The notes: generated by a model not told the origin, from the letters alone. A stretch of 11,933 nucleotides of DNA from an uncultured Dialister sp. (GCA_900545785.1 URAA01000040.1:1-11933), one strand, 5' to 3'. Shown: positions 1-7,492, numbered from the stretch's first letter. Program-made: numbers and translations.

Positions 1-998
1 ATGCTTATGCGGATGTGGTCAACAGCGGAAATGGCGCATCGCCCTCTATTTCTGCAAGAGTAAATGCACTGGAATATTATTTGACCGACGAAATAAAAAG
101 AGATACCTTATCTGACCGTATCGGAAATATGGAAAGAGACGTTTTCGGAAGGGAAAAATCGGGAGCTTTGGACAAGCGTGCCGTAGAGCTGGAAAAAGCA
201 GTCTACGGGGATCAGCATTTTGAAATGAAAGAAGTTCTTCTTCCGGAAAAGACGGTTTTTAAAATTGCTTTAAATGAGGCTGTCAGCAGCAAAGTTAATC
301 TGGAAGGTGATGAAGTCACATTTACCGTTCAGGAAGATGTCAAAGTGGGGGACACTTTGGTATTGCCCCGAGGCTCCAGAGGAAGCGGTATCGTGACAAA
401 GGTATCCCGTCCGAAGAGCTTTGGCAGAAGCGGAAAATTGGATATATCCTTTGATCAGGTATTTTCCTTGGATGATGAACCGATTTCTACCATTTTGGGA
501 CCGGAAGCCAAAGAAAAGTTAAAGATGGAAGCTGCTGCAGTAGGCGCTTCTGCGGTAGGTGCACTGGCTTTGGGGCCGATAGGGCTTGTAGGCGGTTTCT
601 TTGTAAAAGGAAAAGATGTGGAACTTCCGGCAGGTACGGAATTATATATTCAGACACAAAGCGATGTTCTTACAAAGGGACTCGTTATGGCATCGGGAAC
701 CCCCGATATAACACTTCGTGAACGGGTTTCTAAAACTGCGGTAGAAAACACGACTGTATCCGATAAAGAAGAGAGTGCCAAGGAAGAAGAGGAGAATACT
801 CGAGAAACAGTGGATATAGTAAGTTTGGATACCGTTGAAAATGCAAGAAACGAATTAAAGTTCGTTAATGAAGCAGGGGATGAAATAGAAGCGGGCAGCA
901 AAACATTATCGGAAAAAATTTCGGAAGAAAAAGAATCTGAAGAAGTTGATGACGATGAAGAAAATTCCGCTTCGGTGGTCATTGTGAGAAATGAATAA
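1..998 (+). CDS. Exported glycine-zipper/beta-domain protein, 5' partial
   Basis: The frame is open to the left edge, reading Ala-Tyr-Ala-Asp-Val before the GTG at 15. Ala-Tyr-Ala/Asp looks like a signal-peptidase site, so the true start and signal peptide probably lie upstream of the window. From the GTG, residues 11-70 hold two helical repeat-like units ending in DVFG and AVYG. Residues 75-165 form a beta-rich part with an LPEKT start and a LPRGSRGSG turn. Residues 172-200 are a Gly/Ala-rich stretch of glycine-zipper type, followed by the phrase LPAGTELYIQTQ. The last ~80 residues are strongly acidic and low in complexity. Exported proteins of unknown function often pair this 'paGT...vpkGs...GrsG' domain with a glycine zipper. 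The stop overlaps the next gene by 8 bases, which suggests translational coupling with the LptD-like gene. A periplasmic or outer-membrane-associated role is inference; no function is assigned. Confidence 0.85.
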   Translation, partial: AYADVVNSGNGASPSISARVNALEYYLTDEIKRDTLSDRIGNMERDVFGREKSGALDKRAVELEKAVYGDQHFEMKEVLLPEKTVFKIALNEAVSSKVNLEGDEVTFTVQEDVKVGDTLVLPRGSRGSGIVTKVSRPKSFGRSGKLDISFDQVFSLDDEPISTILGPEAKEKLKMEAAAVGASAVGALALGPIGLVGGFFVKGKDVELPAGTELYIQTQSDVLTKGLVMASGTPDITLRERVSKTAVENTTVSDKEESAKEEEENTRETVDIVSLDTVENARNELKFVNEAGDEIEAGSKTLSEKISEEKESEEVDDDEENSASVVIVRNE

Positions 999-2763
999 AA
1001 AATCAGGTACATCATTGATTATTGCCGCCTTGTTTTTTGCCTGCGGATATGCTGTGCAGGGGGCGGAAGAAATTGCGGAGAATGCAGAGGAAAATTTAAA
1101 TATTTCCGCTGCCGGAGCGAAACCGGGGACAAGCAGAACGGGTAAAGATGCAGCAATGAGTTCTCAAAATGAGACAGTTCCTGCATCTGTTTCGGCTGAA
1201 ATAAACAGGAAACTTTTGCAACCCGAAAATGATGAATATGAGCTCGACGATATATATAACGGTATTATGCGGCCTGTCTACGGTACGGAAAAGTTGGAGA
1301 ATCGGAAAAGCTCTCCTTCAAAAAAAGAAGAACGGAGAAGCAAGAGTACTTCCGCAGGCAAAGACGGTGAGACGAATAAAAAAGCTTCTTCCGTTTCTCC
1401 GGAAAATCCTTTATATATATCAGCCGATAAAATCAGGTACAACGATAATACGGGAGATGTCGAAGCCCGGGGAAACATTGATATAGAGCATATGCTTGAC
1501 CGTTATACGACGGAGTATGTTTACGGAAATACATTGACACAGAAATATTTTATTCCCGGGAAAGTCTATTGGGTAAATCCGACAACAAAAACCGAAGCGG
1601 AAAGTGCAGAATATGACGGAAAGGCAGCAATCGGAAAATTTAAAGGGGTTTCCGGCTGGAATTCTGATTTATATTATTTTGCGGGAACGAACGGAACTTA
1701 TTATCAGAACGACAATAAGATGGTGATGGAAAACGGATATTTTACCACCAAGCATGCCATGGCAAAAGTTCCGGATTATCGGGTTGAAGCAGATTCTATA
1801 GAAATTTATCCGGGAGATCATTATACGGCTCATAATGTAAAATTAAAGTTTAAAAATACAACGATCATCTCCCTTTCCACATACAACGGCAATCTGTCCG
1901 ACTCTCACTCCATCAGTATCATCTCATTTATACCGCGCCCGACCTTTGACAGCGACAACGGATGGGGGCTTACGAACAAGATCGAAGTTCCGGTGGCACA
2001 CCGGCAGGATCTCAGTTTTTATCTCAGAAACAGGTGGTATTCCAAAGCAGGATATAAACCGGATGTAGGTGTCCGGTATAGTCCGCGGATCGGTCAGTTT
2101 GTTCTTCGCTATGTGGAATCGGAGAGTACGACCAACGATGAAGGCGGGATCTGGATTAAAAAGAAGCCGTCCTTGGAATTTGAATCCGAACGGTATTATC
2201 TTTGGAACTCTCCTTTCTATGTAGGTGTCAGAGGGGAGATAGCCTATTGGGAAGAAAAACAGAACGGAAAGACGATAAAAGGTCCTTATAAAGGATTCAA
2301 CGCCTATATTTCCAGTAATCCTATCAAACTGGGCAAATTTCTGACTTTCAACTGGAGAGCCGGGTATGCGAAAGATTACTATGATTACAAAGCGTATAAA
2401 AATAATCAGATTGAAGAAGAAAACAGAATACGGAGAAACAGTTATTATTCCGTAGGGCTCAGCGGCGGCTACAGGGCAGTCAATGCATGGATCAATTATA
2501 CCGACAGGGAACTGGACAATGATACTCCTTACTTATACGATCACTACAGTACGGTGAAACCGGTCGATACCGGAATTCGGCTGCAAATCACGCCGAAAGA
2601 TGCGATCAGTGTTGCATGGACAATTGATACGAGTGACGGAAGCATCGATCACAGATATTATACTTACTACAGAGATATGCATTCCTTTTACGGCTGGGTC
2701 CGCTATGACAGGGTGGAAGGAAAAACGCAGGTGATGATTATACCGAAAGATTTCAGATTTTAA
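991..2763 (+). CDS. Short LptD/OstA-like outer-membrane beta-barrel protein
   Basis: A 590-residue exported protein. Residues 1-25 are a signal peptide (NKK, then LIIAALFFA, likely cut near VQG/A). Residues 26-138 are low in complexity and Lys/Ser/Glu rich, probably disordered. Residues 139-300 resemble the OstA/LptA jellyroll region of LptD, with ISADKIRY, GDVEARGNIDI and a block VPDYRVEADSIEIYPGD that parallels the 'W.lrA.sieidpgd' segment of LptD proteins. Residues ~315-590 alternate polar and aromatic residues as in barrel strands, and the protein ends in Phe. LptD inserts lipopolysaccharide into the outer membrane; here that role is only suggested by resemblance. Odd points: the barrel part is about 275 residues, far shorter than in proteobacterial LptD, and the mature protein has no cysteine, so no LptD-type disulfides. 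The start overlaps the previous stop by 8 bases and has only a weak ribosome site. Another OstA-domain barrel protein is the main alternative. Confidence 0.75.
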   Translation: MNKKSGTSLIIAALFFACGYAVQGAEEIAENAEENLNISAAGAKPGTSRTGKDAAMSSQNETVPASVSAEINRKLLQPENDEYELDDIYNGIMRPVYGTEKLENRKSSPSKKEERRSKSTSAGKDGETNKKASSVSPENPLYISADKIRYNDNTGDVEARGNIDIEHMLDRYTTEYVYGNTLTQKYFIPGKVYWVNPTTKTEAESAEYDGKAAIGKFKGVSGWNSDLYYFAGTNGTYYQNDNKMVMENGYFTTKHAMAKVPDYRVEADSIEIYPGDHYTAHNVKLKFKNTTIISLSTYNGNLSDSHSISIISFIPRPTFDSDNGWGLTNKIEVPVAHRQDLSFYLRNRWYSKAGYKPDVGVRYSPRIGQFVLRYVESESTTNDEGGIWIKKKPSLEFESERYYLWNSPFYVGVRGEIAYWEEKQNGKTIKGPYKGFNAYISSNPIKLGKFLTFNWRAGYAKDYYDYKAYKNNQIEEENRIRRNSYYSVGLSGGYRAVNAWINYTDRELDNDTPYLYDHYSTVKPVDTGIRLQITPKDAISVAWTIDTSDGSIDHRYYTYYRDMHSFYGWVRYDRVEGKTQVMIIPKDFRF

Positions 2764-2827
2764 ATTATTTTTGAAGCCTACATAAGATACTTCATAAATA
2801 TCTGTCAGGTAATAATAAGGCGGGGTC

Positions 2828-3352
2828 ATGAGAAAAGCAACAAAGGGAGAAATGTTGCTTGTCATAAGTCTTATCGGAGCGGCACTTACTTTTTGGGGGA
2901 TCCGGGGACATGAAAATGACGGGCAGCCCTTCTCGGATCATAAAGGAAATAGAGGAACTGCCGTTTCGAGAAAAGAGTCATCCGTTATAGAATTTGATGA
3001 GAAGAGCAGTGGAAAGAAATACGACGCTGCTCTTTATTTACGGGCAAAACCATTGCGCGATCCTTTTCAAGCAGAAAGAAGGCCGGAGGAAACGTCAAGA
3101 GCGGAAGCGGATGCTTTCAAAGACAGTGCTTCCGCGGGAAAGAAAGGCGGTAGGGAAAGAGTATCTGCAATACCTGTGCTGCAGGGGATTATGGCGTTTA
3201 AAGATAACTATATAGCAATGATGGAAGTGAACGGAGAGTCGGTAACTCTTCGGAGAGGGGATCGGGTGGGAGAATGGGCAGTTGTATCAATTCAGAAAAA
3301 ATCAGTCGATTTATCGGGAGAAACGGGCAGTATTTCCTTACATCTGCCGTAA
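2828..3352 (+). CDS. GspC/PilP-like inner-membrane secretin partner
   Basis: A 174-residue protein with one N-terminal membrane segment (about residues 8-25, MLLVISLIGAALTFWGI) and the rest in the periplasm. A linker rich in Lys, Glu and Ser leads to a LRDPF motif (about residues 76-80), the DPF signature seen before the homology region of PilP/GspC proteins. Residues 115-174 form a small beta-rich domain (VLQGIMAFKDNYIAMMEVNGESV, RRGDRVGEW, then alternating strands to the stop), matching the GspC/PilP homology region in size and pattern. Such proteins link the inner-membrane platform of type II secretion or type IV pili to the N-terminal domains of the secretin, and the next gene is a secretin. 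AAGGCGGGG lies just upstream of the ATG. No PilM, PilN or PilO gene is in the window. Whether the system is pilus or secretion type cannot be decided from this. Confidence 0.72.
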   Translation: MRKATKGEMLLVISLIGAALTFWGIRGHENDGQPFSDHKGNRGTAVSRKESSVIEFDEKSSGKKYDAALYLRAKPLRDPFQAERRPEETSRAEADAFKDSASAGKKGGRERVSAIPVLQGIMAFKDNYIAMMEVNGESVTLRRGDRVGEWAVVSIQKKSVDLSGETGSISLHLP

Positions 3353-4797
3353 GAAGAGCATTGGTTACGGCAGGCTGCACCTGCTTATTTCTTAGTTTCG
3401 GATCCTACTCTTTCGGGGAGCAAGTTTCTTCTGACGAAAAGTATGAGCTCGATTTGGACAGAAGTGTTCATGAAACGATGGAAGAAGAGAAGAAAGCATT
3501 GCTCCGTCCGAAAAGCGAACAAACTTTAGAGGGAAAAGTAACAGAAAATAAGTCAGAGATAATGCCCGACCGAGATGAAAATGTTCCCTGTTTCAGTCTT
3601 CATGTAAAAAATGCACCGGTACAAGAAGTATTGCAAAATTTAGCGGAACTGACTCATAAAAATATTATATTTTCCGGGGCATTATCGGGAGTGATCACGG
3701 CGGATCTGGACAACATCACTCCGGAAGATGCATTGGATGTGGTACTTGCATCCACCGGTTTAGTGGCAAGAAAAGAACGGGCTTCCATCATTATATTTAA
3801 CGGAGATTCCGTTTCGGATAAAGGGCAGTCCGTTAAATCTTATCGTTTATCTTATGCCGATGCGGAAGAAGTGGCAAAAGGGCTTAATGATTTATCAAAA
3901 GAAGGACAAGTCAGTTACAATCGCGCGGCGAATACGATCATCATAAAAGGAACACCTTTGGAGATTCTTCAGACCGAGTCCGTTTTGAAGGGACTGGATA
4001 TACCTGAAAAACAGGTAAAAGTAGAAGCGCAAGTTATTGCCGTCAATCGTTCTTATGCAAAAGAACTCGGGATTGACTGGGATTTCCGATCTTTGACGGG
4101 AAGTGCCGATTACCGGCGGGAAAGCTGGAATGAACAGCAATATGTCACTGATGAAAACGGACAGATCCGATATGATAAAAACGGCAATCCTCGGATGAAA
4201 AATATTGAGCATAACGGGTGGAATGTAAAAATTCCCGAAGGTTATGCAGGAATATCTTACGGCCGATCCATTGCAGGGCACCCCCACACTTTATTTTTCC
4301 GCGGAAATTTAAATGCATTGATTTCTCAGGGAAAAGCAAGGATTCTTGCAAAACCCAATGTGGTGACCATAAATGGAAGAGAGGCGGAAATCCTCATAGG
4401 AAATAAAATTCCCGTTTTGGTAGAACATCTCGATAACGGAGTAAGAACGACGACGACAGAATACCATGATGCGGGAATCAAACTTTCTTATACGCCGCGA
4501 ATCAGTAAAAATAATGAAATTACCGCAAATATCACTGCGGAAGTATCTACACCCTATCTGGTTCCCGAAATGAGGGCTTATCGGATCATTACAAGGCAGG
4601 CCAACACCATGGTCCGCTTAAAATCGGGGGATATGCTGACCATCGGCGGATTAATTGACAGGGAAGAAAGTAAAACTTTCAGAAAAGTTCCCATTTTGGG
4701 GGATCTTCCCCTTTTAGGGAAATTATTCCAGAGCAAAAGTAAATCTACGGAAGAGTCGGAAATCGTGATCATCATAAGAGCCGATATTATTGAATAG
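3274..4797 (+). CDS. Type II/IV secretin (PilQ/GspD family)
   Basis: A 507-residue outer-membrane channel subunit. A long basic lead (two Arg before residues 29-45) runs into a hydrophobic segment (VTAGCTCLFLSFGSYSFG) that serves as signal peptide. Residues 105-178 form an N0/STN-type domain (FSLHVKNAPVQEVLQNLAEL). Residues 188-245 form an N1 domain (SYRLSYADAEEVAKGL, NTIIIKGTPLEIL). Residues 247-507 are the secretin core: VKVEAQVIAVNRSYAKELGIDW, QGKARILAKPNVVTINGREA, SGDMLTIGGL, and the hallmark VPILGDLPLLGKLF near the end. Secretins form large multimeric rings for pili, secretion or DNA uptake. At about 278-330 there is a polar insert (ENGQIRYDKNGNPR). The protein stops right after the core, so there is no C-terminal pilotin-binding S-domain. 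The ATG at 3274 lies inside the previous gene; a TTG at 3361 would lose the basic n-region, so ATG is preferred. PilQ-like versus GspD-like is unresolved. Confidence 0.93.
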   Translation: MGSCINSEKISRFIGRNGQYFLTSAVRRALVTAGCTCLFLSFGSYSFGEQVSSDEKYELDLDRSVHETMEEEKKALLRPKSEQTLEGKVTENKSEIMPDRDENVPCFSLHVKNAPVQEVLQNLAELTHKNIIFSGALSGVITADLDNITPEDALDVVLASTGLVARKERASIIIFNGDSVSDKGQSVKSYRLSYADAEEVAKGLNDLSKEGQVSYNRAANTIIIKGTPLEILQTESVLKGLDIPEKQVKVEAQVIAVNRSYAKELGIDWDFRSLTGSADYRRESWNEQQYVTDENGQIRYDKNGNPRMKNIEHNGWNVKIPEGYAGISYGRSIAGHPHTLFFRGNLNALISQGKARILAKPNVVTINGREAEILIGNKIPVLVEHLDNGVRTTTTEYHDAGIKLSYTPRISKNNEITANITAEVSTPYLVPEMRAYRIITRQANTMVRLKSGDMLTIGGLIDREESKTFRKVPILGDLPLLGKLFQSKSKSTEESEIVIIIRADIIE

Positions 4798-4805
4798 CCT
4801 TTTAT

Positions 4806-4811
4806 AAGGAG
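4806..4811 (+). promoter_or_regulatory. Ribosome binding site of the ABC-F gene
   Basis: AAGGAG is followed by an AT-rich spacer of 12 bases before the ATG at 4824, somewhat longer than usual. It lies in the 26-base gap after the secretin stop. No promoter or terminator fits in that gap, which supports a shared transcript. Confidence 0.6.
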
Positions 4812-4823
4812 AAATATAAAATA

Positions 4824-6713
4824 ATGGCAGTTTTAAAAATCAGCGGATTAACAAAATCATTCGGTATCAAAAGTGTATTTGAAAATGTCTCTTTTGATAT
4901 CAAAAGCGGAGAACGGATCGGCCTTGTGGGAGAAAACGGTGCAGGGAAAACGACGCTTTTGAAATGCATCATGGGAACGGAAGAAGCGGATGGCGGATCG
5001 GTTAAAGCAGATAACGGTTCCGTTATCGGATATTTGCGTCAAGATTTTAATTATGACAGCGGAACGATAAGAGAAGAAATGAAAGAAGCATGGAAAGATG
5101 TGCTTTTTTATAAAGAAAAAATGGAACTGCTGGAAAGAGAACTGGAAAGCAATCATGACAATGAAGATCTGATATTGCAATACGGACAGGCGCAGGCACG
5201 ATTTGAATTCTTGGGCGGTTACGGTTATGAAGCGGAGACAAGAAAGATCCTGACGGGGCTCGGTTTCACTGATGAAGACTGGGACAGAGATATTCATTCT
5301 TTTTCGGGAGGACAGAAGGTCAGAATCAATTTGGCTGCTGCTTTTGTCCGCCATCCGGATTTCCTTTTGCTCGATGAACCGACCAACCACTTAGATATGG
5401 TTATGCTTGAATGGCTTGAAGATTATTTGCGCTCTTATAAAGGCGGCATATTAATGATTTCTCACGATCGCTATTTCCTTGATGCGGCAGCTACGGGAAT
5501 CATTGATCTGGAAAATCATCGTATCCGCAGTTCTCGCGGCGGATATACCCGATATCTGGAAACAAAACAGAATCAGGATAAGGCTTATGAAAAGGCTTAT
5601 GAAAAGCAACAGGAATATATTAAAGAAACAGAAGAATATATTCGCAGATATAAAGCGGGAATTAAATCAAAACAGGCAAGAGGCAGGGAGTCCCGCCTTA
5701 ACAGGCTGGAGCGTATGGAAAAACCGATTCATCACAAGGCTCTTGATTTCCACTTTTTAAAAGTGGAAGAATCATCAGAAAAAGTGCTGGATATTATTCA
5801 TGGAGAAGCTTCTTACGGAAACCGTGAAATTTTCAAAAATTTGGAACTTCATATTAAAAAAGGAGAACGGGTAGGACTGATCGGTCCCAACGGTGCAGGA
5901 AAAACGACACTCCTTAAAATGATCACCGGTGAACATGCATCGGGAGACTCATTGATTCGCATCGGAAATGATGTACGGATAGGATATTATTCACAGGAGC
6001 AGGAACGATTGCATCCGGAACTGACCGTTCTCGATGAAGTAAGAGATGCTTTTGATTTTGGAGAGCAGGAAGCACGAAATGTTTTGGGGATGTTTTTATT
6101 CCGCGGTGATGATGTGTTTAAAAAGGTAGCCCTTCTTTCCGGCGGAGAAAAGGCCAGATTGTCATTGCTCTGCCTTTTTTTGGAACGGCCCAATTTTCTG
6201 ATTCTTGACGAACCGACGAACCATCTGGATATCCCCACGAGAGAAATCATGGAAGAAGCTTTAGAAGCCTTTGAAGGAACCAGCCTTACAGTCTCTCATG
6301 ATCGTTATTTTTTGGATAAAACGGTGACAAGAATATTGGCATTGGAAGAAGGAAAACTGACCGAATATTTGGGGAACTACACTTATTACAAAGAAAAGAA
6401 AAAAGATCTGGAAGATTTTGAAAATGACAGAAACGGTACGGTTTCCGAAAAAATAGAGGAAGTTCCTGCAAAAGAGAAGAGGGAAAAAATAAAATCGGAG
6501 AAGAAAGAAATATCTCCTGCGCAAATAGAAAAATTGGAACAAATTGAGATGGAAATAGCTCGTTTGGAAGCGACAATAAAAATGTACGCCGCAAGAATGA
6601 ACAGTGAGCCGGAAAATTATGGGACACTGAGTGAGGAGTATCAGAAAACGGAAAACAAGTTAACATCTCTTTATAAAAAATGGGACGAACTGGCGGAAAA
6701 TATGGAATCATAA
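4824..6713 (+). CDS. ABC-F family ribosome-associated ATPase (Uup/YdiF-like)
   Basis: A 629-residue cytosolic protein with two ATP-binding cassettes and no membrane segments. Cassette 1 has Walker A GENGAGKTT (about 36-44), signature FSGGQ (~160) and LLLDEPTNHLD (~181-191). Cassette 2 has Walker A GPNGAGKTT (~354-362), LSGGEKARLSL (~438) and LILDEPTNHLD (~460-470). Between them (about 235-305) is a charged helical linker with RRYKAGIKSKQARGRESRLNRLERME, the P-site-tRNA interaction motif region of ABC-F proteins. After cassette 2 comes a Glu/Lys-rich stretch and a C-terminal coiled coil (about 555-629) as in Uup and YdiF. ABC-F proteins bind the ribosomal E site and relieve stalled or antibiotic-blocked translation. 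All catalytic motifs are intact. The linker shows no obvious extension typical of resistance types, so a housekeeping role is more likely. It is last in the run, and its stop lies in the terminator stem. Confidence 0.96.
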   Translation: MAVLKISGLTKSFGIKSVFENVSFDIKSGERIGLVGENGAGKTTLLKCIMGTEEADGGSVKADNGSVIGYLRQDFNYDSGTIREEMKEAWKDVLFYKEKMELLERELESNHDNEDLILQYGQAQARFEFLGGYGYEAETRKILTGLGFTDEDWDRDIHSFSGGQKVRINLAAAFVRHPDFLLLDEPTNHLDMVMLEWLEDYLRSYKGGILMISHDRYFLDAAATGIIDLENHRIRSSRGGYTRYLETKQNQDKAYEKAYEKQQEYIKETEEYIRRYKAGIKSKQARGRESRLNRLERMEKPIHHKALDFHFLKVEESSEKVLDIIHGEASYGNREIFKNLELHIKKGERVGLIGPNGAGKTTLLKMITGEHASGDSLIRIGNDVRIGYYSQEQERLHPELTVLDEVRDAFDFGEQEARNVLGMFLFRGDDVFKKVALLSGGEKARLSLLCLFLERPNFLILDEPTNHLDIPTREIMEEALEAFEGTSLTVSHDRYFLDKTVTRILALEEGKLTEYLGNYTYYKEKKKDLEDFENDRNGTVSEKIEEVPAKEKREKIKSEKKEISPAQIEKLEQIEMEIARLEATIKMYAARMNSEPENYGTLSEEYQKTENKLTSLYKKWDELAENMES

Positions 6714-6760
6714 AAGCACAGCCCGACGGGAATTTATTTTCCTTCCGGGCTGTGCTTTTA
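6711..6760. terminator. Bidirectional terminator shared by convergent genes
   Basis: The arms 6711-6725 and 6746-6760 are perfect complements over 15 bp (TAAAAGCACAGCCCG), with a 20-base loop in which GGAA and TTCC can extend the stem. The A-run at the base of one arm gives a U-tract on either strand. The stop codons of the ABC-F gene (6711-6713) and of the TPR lipoprotein gene (6758-6760 on the minus strand) are the two ends of the stem. Confidence 0.92.
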
Positions 6761-7387
6761 TTCTGCTAAGATCTTTTGAAAATCTTTATCATCTCTGAAC
6801 CGGTCAAAATGATCTTGAACTGCGGCCGCATCTATAACATCTTTTCCGCCGAGACGGACTGCTTTTTCCAGATAAAAAAGGGCTTGCTCTTTATTTCCTT
6901 TATCTGCCCAATTGGTGGCAATTCCATAATAGGACCAAGTATTTTGCGGATCCGCTTTGAGCACTTTTTCAAAATAAGCAATGGATTCATCATAATGTTT
7001 TCCCAGTTTTTGAGCGATGGCCATGTCATAAAATGCCTGGGTATAATTCGGCTGAATGAAAAGAGATTTTTCTATATAGAGGATCCCTTCGTCGGGAGAA
7101 ATATCAAAGGCGATAATAATGCCCTTTAAAGATAAAGCTTTATAATTCTTTTCATCTTTTTCCAAAGCTTGATTGGCAAGCTGCAGCGCTTCCGTATGAT
7201 TTCCTTTACCGTAAGCTTGTGCGGCCTTATGATATAATGCATCCGATTCGGGCTGAATGACCGGCGAAGTATTTTCTTCAACGGTATTTTGTGCAGTTTT
7301 TTCTTCTGATTTCGAATTTGCCTCTTTTGTGGCACAGCCGGAAATTAAGAGGGCCGATATGATAAATCCCGTAATAATTTTTCTCAT
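6758..7387 (-). CDS. TPR-repeat lipoprotein
   Basis: A 209-residue protein with a lipoprotein signal: basic MRK, hydrophobic residues 5-16 and a lipobox ISGC with Cys18. The residue after Cys is Ala, not Asp, so there is no inner-membrane retention signal of the enterobacterial kind. Residues 19-46 are a polar linker. Then come about four tetratricopeptide repeats at 47-82 (YHKAAQAYGKGNHTEALQLA), 83-116, 117-150 (HYDESIAYFEKVLKADPQN) and 151-184 (GNKEQALFYLEKAV), with a capping helix to the end. TPR lipoproteins scaffold protein complexes in the periplasm. PilF/PilW-type pilotins, which help secretins reach the outer membrane, share this layout, and a secretin lies 2 kb away on the other strand. 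That link is inference only. A strong ribosome site lies 3 bases before the ATG. The gene is divergent from the dehydrogenase gene. Confidence 0.9.
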   Translation of the reverse strand: MRKIITGFIISALLISGCATKEANSKSEEKTAQNTVEENTSPVIQPESDALYHKAAQAYGKGNHTEALQLANQALEKDEKNYKALSLKGIIIAFDISPDEGILYIEKSLFIQPNYTQAFYDMAIAQKLGKHYDESIAYFEKVLKADPQNTWSYYGIATNWADKGNKEQALFYLEKAVRLGGKDVIDAAAVQDHFDRFRDDKDFQKILAE

Positions 7388-7390
7388 GAT

Positions 7391-7400
7391 ACCTCCTTCT
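7391..7400 (-). promoter_or_regulatory. Ribosome binding site of the TPR lipoprotein
   Basis: On the minus strand this reads AGAAGGAGGT, nearly the full anti-Shine-Dalgarno complement, 3 bases before the ATG. It fixes the start at 7387 and with it the lipoprotein signal. Confidence 0.8.
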
Positions 7401-7414
7401 TTATTTTAAAAGAA

Positions 7415-7445
7415 TTCAAATGAAGAAGCAAAGGTGTAGTATAAT
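7415..7445 (+). promoter_or_regulatory. Probable promoter of the ydfG-like gene
   Basis: A perfect -10 hexamer TATAAT lies at 7440-7445. The best -35 is a weak TTCAAA at 7415-7420 with a long 19-base spacer. Transcription would start near 7452, inside a run of eight A (7446-7453). On the opposite strand the overlapping TATACT (7438-7443) could be the -10 for the divergent lipoprotein gene, though its -35 (TTATTA) is poor. Confidence 0.5.
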
Positions 7446-7492
7446 AAAAAAAATGATTCGTAATAAAAATGAGTTGACAAGGAGGTATCGGA

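Noticed and set aside
1033..1047. FFAC in the LptD-like signal peptide as a lipobox
   Set aside because: It has Phe at -3 and -2, and a better ordinary cleavage site follows a few residues later.
3361..3381. TTG start and a lipobox-like TAGC in the secretin
   Set aside because: TTG removes the basic n-region needed for export, and the residue at -3 (Thr) with a hydrophobic stretch after Cys does not fit a lipobox.
7474..7479. Perfect TTGACA just before the ydfG-like gene
   Set aside because: It runs into the ribosome binding site, and a -10 at the right distance would fall inside the coding region, so it is not a -35 for this gene.
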